The notes beneath the pieces were generated by a model that did not search any database, was not told the origin of the DNA, and worked only from the letters and a program-made list of their open reading frames with translations. A stretch of 64,000 nucleotides of DNA from Chaenocephalus aceratus (Eukaryota > Chordata > Actinopteri > Perciformes > Channichthyidae). A program made the position numbers and the translations under genes. Within the stretch, counting starts at the first letter, position 1, and each line of letters starts with the position of its first letter. Of the stretch, positions 58,121-64,000 are shown piece by piece. The stretch is from assembly GCA_023974075.1 (NCBI GenBank), contig CM043787.1:38639287-38703286 (forward strand), written 5' to 3'.

Positions 58121-58187
<67 letters not shown>
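58121..58187. repeat. (GT)n microsatellite
   Basis: GT array of about 67 bp. Together with the preceding CA array it can form a long inverted pair. Confidence 0.96.
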
Positions 58188-58188
<1 letters not shown>

Positions 58189-59464
58189 TTTTAATGTCAT
58201 AACGTGTCTATGACCTGGTGTGTTTTGGTAGATGTCAAACCAACGATATACAGTACTGACAGACGGACAAAATTCCCTTCTTGACCCGGTGGAGAATGAA
58301 TTATCTAAACCCTTTTGCTCCAGGCGGAACTAAACTAAAGATTTATATTTATAGTTGTAGGGGGTAAGGATGGATGTGTCTGAACAGTTGTCAGAAAACT
58401 GCACTAATTCCACTAAACCCCAAGAACATCCGCTTAATGAAGACATTCGAGAAAAAGGTGGGAAAAGTAGAAGAGAAAACAGAGAAAGTGATAATCTGTT
58501 AAAATAGAAAATAAATGTAAGATAGCAAGAAAAAATGTACAATTAAAGAAGTGGAAAGTTGTCTGAGGCTACAAGTGTTTGCAGCAGGAACACACACACA
58601 CCAGATGTTCTACACAAGTTGCTTATGTACAGAATGTAGAGAAACGTCTTGGTTAACCATGACTAGTTGACAATGTGGTCAGTAATGCTGTGTTTGCTAA
58701 ATATTTTTCTATGTTTCAACTGTTATTGAACAATAGTACACCCCCCGCAAACACAGAGATTTGTTGTGTTGTTCTGCATCTTTTTCTGTATCTGTCAAAA
58801 AAGACATCACGACAACTGCTCAGGACAAAGCCAAGAAACTAAAAGCAGAAGCTCCCGAATCTGTGCTCACTGAGACCCTGGATACTAGACTAAACTACTG
58901 CATGTACAAATAAGTTGTCATTGTCAGTTCAAGCTGAACAATAGAGTTTGAAATTGTGACAATGGGCTTTCAAAGTACCTGCGTCAAAAAGTGCAAGTCA
59001 AATAAATACTCCTTTGAAGAATAGTTTTGAAAATGAATTTGCTGATGAATTGAAAACCTGTGAACTTGAGTTTGGTTGTACTCAACATATATGACATGAT
59101 AGGATCACACACTTATTGTCATATAATGATTAAGAGGGATTCATTTTGTCAGTCCATACCGTCTGGTCCATACATTGTATTTCAGGAAAACCTGACTTAT
59201 TATGTATTATATTACCCTTAAACATCTATTGTTTTTTTATGTTGATGATGGACAATGTAAATTCAGTCTTGAATTATCCAGTAGTCAGCATTCACTAATA
59301 AAAATATTACTTATGGAAAATATAACATGACATGTAGGCATGTCTCTTTGTGGAGACAGTGGGAGAAACATTGAAATGGGAAAGAATTTAGATGGTTGAC
59401 TTTAAACCGAGATCATAATTTGGACTCAAACACAAAACATCGATACACTGCAGTTAGTCCCTTA
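58188..59464. other. Intergenic, nothing recognised
   Basis: AT-rich unique-looking sequence. No gene or named repeat was found. Confidence 0.5.
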
Positions 59465-60085
59465 CGGAGCGTCCACACTACAGCTCCAAAAATAGCTTGG
59501 AGCTGGGCGTGTCTGGAGCTTGGGGATTTTATTCAAGCAACACGGCCAACAACCAATCACATGAATCTCCCGCCCCCGACATACAAAGCAAAAAACCCCG
59601 GGGATTGTATGGGAGCAATATATATATAAACTCCCCAAACAGGCGAAAACCTACCAGTTTCCCCCACTGTCTCTGCCACCTCCCTCCATGCCTGGTTCCT
59701 CCGGTTTGTATCCCGGTAGGTGAAGAGGGTCTGGTCATACAAAACCGGGTGATTTGCTATGGCGATAGTTAGTTTCTCCTCCGACTTTTTTTGAAATATA
59801 GAAATGAACGGCGGGATATCTCTCCCAGCTTAGACGCGGTTTGATTGGCTACGGCTTCAACTGTCAGATTTTGGGAAACGGGATTTGATTGGCTACTCCG
59901 GCGTCTCAGGCGACAGAAGTTGAACATTGTTCAACTTCTGTCGCCTGAGACGGACCGCTCTGCTACCCACAATTCAGTTCGGCGAAAAAGCGCGGCTACG
60001 TGACGTCACCCCATTGAAAGTGAATGGGCAGATTGGAGCAGATTGGAGCTTTCGATGCTGTCGACGCTGTAGTGTAGACGGGCCG
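59465..60085. mobile_element. PIF/Harbinger-type MITE with internal hairpin
   Basis: This 621-bp element has ends CGGAGCGTCCACACTACAGC and inverted CGGCCCGTCTACACTACAGC, with TTA duplications (59462-59464, 60086-60088). Inside, 59902-59925 and 59929-59952 are perfect 24-nt inverted arms around a 3-nt loop. The short frames in it have no clear similarity. Confidence 0.83.
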
Positions 60086-60187
60086 TTACTGACGTATTAG
60101 AAGGAGATCCCTGTGTGTGAGTGTGTGTTATGTGTGTGTATGTTTTTTAATGCTCTACTACTACACAAAAACTGGTTGTTAACTTAA

Positions 60188-61140
60188 AGGGGACCTATCA
60201 TGCAAAATGCACTTTTGTACGTCTTTTATACATGAATGTGTGTCCCCGGTGTTCCAGGGAACTCACCAAGTGTCAGAAAACACAACCCTCTCTCTTTTCC
60301 TCCATACCCAAATCTCTAAAAACGGGGCTGCAACGGATCTGATACACACTGATCCAGATTAGAATTATTTTCTACGTCACAGAAGTGGTGCTCCGCCTAT
60401 ATGGCCAACTCTCCACCTATCAGGGGAATGTGGGGTTGGGCCACCGCCGGCCATTGCCGCTCGAAAGCGCTGCAGACGCTGTAGTACATATGCCAGGCCT
60501 GTAAGTGGCACTGTAGTCTGCCACAAAAGCAGCGAAGAAGACATCCCGCGCATGGTTGCCATGGTTGCCCTTCTGTTTATTCTCCGCTGTGGCTCTTTTT
60601 CTCCCTCCCAGAGGCAAACGTTTGCTCCTGCTGCTGTTATTCATTGCAATCCCTCCCTCGCTGTAATTCTCTCCGGTTAGTCCACCAGCGGATGACAAAG
60701 AGTTTCAGTTCGATTTTTTTTTCGCCAGTCAAGATGTCCGTTAAAGTTTAAATCTTCCGGACAAAATTAGAAAAGTGCCGGTCAAAGGTCTTCTTTGTTA
60801 TTTATTGAGCTTTAAAACAAATGAATAATGACTCTATATAATCATATATAAGAATAAAACACGGAGGACGGAGATCTCTTTTTGTCCCCCTCTTCTCCCC
60901 ACTGCAGCCTAGCAGCTGATATCAAAGCACGCTCCCCTCTCCTGCAGCGGGGCGTGGTCAGCTGCAGCTCACAGAATCAGCCCCCTGCAAAAACAGTGCT
61001 GGAAAGAGCATATAGAGCGAAATGAGGCATGGCTAAAATGCAGGATCTGTTTGGTATTTTGAAAAAAAAACTATATTTATATACTTTATATAGGTATGGC
61101 CCTACAATATATTGTTCAAATATAGCCTGATAGGTCACCT
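60188..61140. mobile_element. TTAA-target element with captured cassette
   Basis: This 953-bp element has ends AGGGGACCTATCATGC and inverted AGGTGACCTATCAGGC, flanked by TTAA (60184-60187, 61141-61144). It is the same end family as 42063-42944 but about twice that length without its nested insert. Its middle (about 60465-60605) matches, inverted, the interior of the PIF-type MITE at 56568. A minus-strand frame (60698-60420) covers the shared part but has no recognised domain. Confidence 0.8.
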
Positions 61141-61306
61141 TTAAAATGTTTTCCAAAGTGACTTCTGATGTATTTATATATCTGTAAAACATCTCCTAAC
61201 AGCACTATAAATGACTTACAGAGCCTTGCATTTTTTACAAGATGTAACTGAACTTTATAATATCCCACCATCAATAACACCCATCATGTACTGAGCTGAT
61301 GTATGG

Positions 61307-61309
<3 letters not shown>

Positions 61310-61368
<59 letters not shown>
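61310..61368. repeat. (CA)n microsatellite
   Basis: CA array of about 59 bp. Confidence 0.96.
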
Positions 61369-61373
<5 letters not shown>

Positions 61374-61462
61374 ACGCACACAAAAGAAATGGGGGTCCCA
61401 GGAGAGTGTCTCTGAGGAGATGGGCTGACATATGGCCAGCAGACCACTGCACTGGGTGGAGC

Positions 61463-61465
<3 letters not shown>

Positions 61466-61542
<77 letters not shown>

Positions 61543-61552
61543 TGTGTGTGTG
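61466..61552. repeat. Compound (GT)n(GTGC)n microsatellite
   Basis: A GT array of about 36 bp continues into GTGC tetranucleotides and back to GT. Confidence 0.95.
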
Positions 61553-62268
61553 AGAGGGTGGGGCTGCTGCACGGTCTGACTGAGGGTACAGATGAATAGA
61601 CCAGTGGTTAGAGACAGTTGAAACTCAATATTAATTTCCACTGTTGCTGCCCTGCTACTGCTTGTGTTTGTGTGTAAACAAATAATATTGTCTTTGTGAA
61701 TTAACTTTTAATATAACTGTTAACATTTTCTCACCTTCAAACTTTACAGATGTATTTCAACCACAAATAATCATAATAAAATCATTGAAAATAGTTCGTT
61801 TCTCAAGCTTCCCTAAGGCCAAAAATACAAAAAATACATTAAACAAAACAAAACACTTTCAGCAAGAGCTAAAGGAGGCATGTTTTAAAAAACAACCAAA
61901 GCAACAATTTATGTAACTAATTAACTTCTTCGTATTATTAAATGTTTAGATTAACACTGATTTAAATACAACACAAGTCGAGTTTCCCCACTATGTTTTA
62001 TTTTCTCTGGTAAAAAGTGTATGTAGATATTTCTATCTTTGTCTTTAAATGGTGTATTGTAAAATGTTGTGTGTCCTGCTGTGTAAATGGTGAGGTTGGG
62101 TTAGTAGGACAATGACCTCAGTCAGCTACAGTATGAAAAACAAGTGTGTGAATGTGGAGAATAAAAGAGAAACGGGATAACGTAGGAGTGGGTCGTCTTG
62201 AAAAGGTCAATCTCATTTCATCAACATGTGGGAATTCCTCCACTCTGCCAGTCAATTCCTAAACATAA
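61553..62268. other. Intergenic, nothing recognised
   Basis: AT-rich sequence without recognised features. Confidence 0.5.
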
Positions 62269-62273
62269 ACACA

Positions 62274-62326
<53 letters not shown>
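62269..62326. repeat. (CA)n microsatellite
   Basis: CA array of about 58 bp with one CC interruption near 62280. Confidence 0.95.
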
Positions 62327-62332
<6 letters not shown>

Positions 62333-62515
62333 TACATACAGAGCCAGGGGTTGTTTGACGGGCTATTTGACTGAATGGCCTATCACCATGGTTACAGCAG
62401 CACTCCATCAGTCCATTCAAGGAACAGATGGCCGATGTGCAACAGGAGGCATATGTTTCAATGAACACACACACGTATTCACACAGGGGACAGACACACA
62501 AACACACACCCACGA

Positions 62516-62521
<6 letters not shown>

Positions 62522-62589
<68 letters not shown>
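62522..62589. repeat. (CA)n microsatellite
   Basis: CA array of about 68 bp with one TA interruption near 62551. Confidence 0.95.
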
Positions 62590-62591
<2 letters not shown>

Positions 62592-63053
62592 CATGGATGC
62601 GCCCCCGCTCAGAGGGAGGGTATTGAACAACCAGCAGCATATGTTCCACTAGTCAGAGAGCATTCATTCAAGGACAGAGAGAGAGGAGAGGAGAGGAGAG
62701 GAGAGAATGGGGGGGGGTTGGAGATACGCAACAGAGGCAAAAGAGCGAGGGAGAGATGGGTGGAGGTGGAAAGAGATAAAAGAAGATGAGAGGAGTAAGG
62801 GAGAGAGCTGATTGGAGGAGCAGAGGGAGGGCGGGACAGAGAGCCACCACTGGACCCAAACACAGTGTATGAGCTGATGTTGACCTGGTGGTGAAGAGAG
62901 AGGCCACGCCCCCTTTTCTGTGCAGTGAAAACCTCAAGACACCTGGTGAGTGTTTTCAGCCGATTTAATGAGTGTTATCTGTGGTTATTAGACTCAAATA
63001 ACTGGTATGTTTTATCATCTTCTCACTCAAAGACGTCCCGTGTGAAACATTGC
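62590..63053. other. Purine-rich region with a possible non-coding first exon
   Basis: A GAGAGGA-rich purine tract (62675-62830) precedes a GC-richer stretch that ends in CACCTG followed by the donor-like GTGAGTG at 62945. It could be a 5'UTR exon of a gene to the right. Support is weak. Confidence 0.2.
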
Positions 63054-63215
63054 TTTACATTTCATTAAGCTGGCTTTTATCCAAAGCGTCTTTCAGTAAG
63101 TGCCATCAACCATGAAGACACAAACCAAGAACAGCAGGAACTCCTGCAAGAACATTAGCTCTCAATACGCCACACTGTTCTAGGTGCGACATATAGAAAT
63201 GAGAAGTTTGTTGTT
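63054..63215. repeat. Teleost ACATTT...GCTTTTATCCAAAGCG repeat
   Basis: TTACATTTCATTAAGCTGG followed by CTTTTATCCAAAGCGTCTT is a repeat signature seen in very many fish genomes. Only one fragment is present here. Confidence 0.6.
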
Positions 63216-64000
63216 TGTTTTTTAAGTTGATAGCCAAGGTGCCGTTAAACCAGGCTACATTTTCAAGGTAAACCAGACATTTTTAATCATGTTATTTTAT
63301 CTTTTTAACACAATTGTATATTTAAAATAAAGGTTGTAGAAGAGCTGCCAATTAAATAGGCCTGGTTTAGTTTGAGTTACTCAAACACACACATGCACAA
63401 AGCAGTCTGGGAGTTGTTCCCTCTGTGTTTTGGACTCAGCTAAAGAAAGACGTTTGTATTTATAGTCTCTGCTGTAAATACAGAAGGGTTATATTTGCTC
63501 ACTATGGCTCTGTGTATTTTTGGACGACTGTGTCAATTTGGTGCGTGCGACAAAAACAACAAAAGAGCCATTACTGTGGCCAAGATTCTTTCTTTGTGTA
63601 TTTACACACACACAGATACAGAGAAAAACACACTTACACAACACACACACACAATTCAACCAAGAAAACAAACAGGCCATCGTCTTGACACATCATTGCA
63701 TAAATACAGGGGTTAATTGAGACAAAAGAAAGATTTGCAATATTTATAAAATGTGTTTAACAGGTTTTCCAATTATTATGCTCACTCTGTATCTTAAGAG
63801 TAGCCTAAACACCAATTTGAAGGTGCTTGTTAACTAACTAGAACATGTGTAATTCCCCGTATAATAATAACAATTACACTCGCTAACAGCATGCTCATGT
63901 GTTAACAGGTGGTGTTGTAGTTCAGGTAAATTGCTGTCTTCTCTCAAGTTTTCTCCCAAAATGCTGTTATTGGATGCTGCATAATTTGAACAACAAGGGA

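Overview
This window is nuclear DNA of a ray-finned (teleost) fish. It holds large intron-containing genes with GT-AG introns, abundant (GT/CA)n microsatellites, many short terminal-inverted-repeat transposons of families typical of fish, and proteins whose residues closely match vertebrate DNA2, PBLD, HNRNPH3 and RUFY2. These four genes are also neighbours on human 10q21, from memory, so the block is conserved vertebrate synteny. The local order and orientation here are dna2(+), pbld(-), hnrnph3(+), rufy2(-), which puts dna2 beside pbld instead of beside rufy2.

Layout. 1-5970: last twelve coding exons and 3'UTR of dna2 (start lies outside the window), ending with a U12-type AT-AC intron. 6155-10096: pbld on the minus strand, ten exons, tail to tail with dna2. 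10097-12500: divergent intergenic region with a degenerate transposon-derived ORF. 12500-21010: hnrnph3 on the plus strand; its 5' intron region carries a hAT-type MITE and a 746-bp element with a 9-bp target duplication. 21290-40565: rufy2 on the minus strand; nineteen coding exons splice to 2100 nt (699 codons plus stop) with no frame break. Its introns hold a THAP-containing transposon composite, several MITEs and a hAT MITE that abuts the exon-1 splice donor. 40566-46500: repeats only. 46885-48365: a two-exon MADF/BESS-type DNA-binding protein on the minus strand. 48400-64000: no gene recognised; microsatellites, two PIF/Harbinger-type MITEs, a TTAA-target element and SINE-like remnants.

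The genes are not an operon. dna2 acts in Okazaki-fragment and end processing, hnrnph3 in RNA processing, rufy2 in endosomal trafficking, pbld is a PhzF-fold protein, and the MADF gene is a likely transcription factor. Two conserved genes carry one single-indel frame break each (pbld exon 7, hnrnph3 first qRRM exon). With no other damage, assembly or read error is the simplest explanation.

Most novel-looking signals are transposon biology: an 8-bp target duplication that coincides with a splice donor, an element built from iterated palindromes, a sequence cassette shared by two unrelated MITE types, and nested insertions. No search or alignment was run; family names come from motif recognition.
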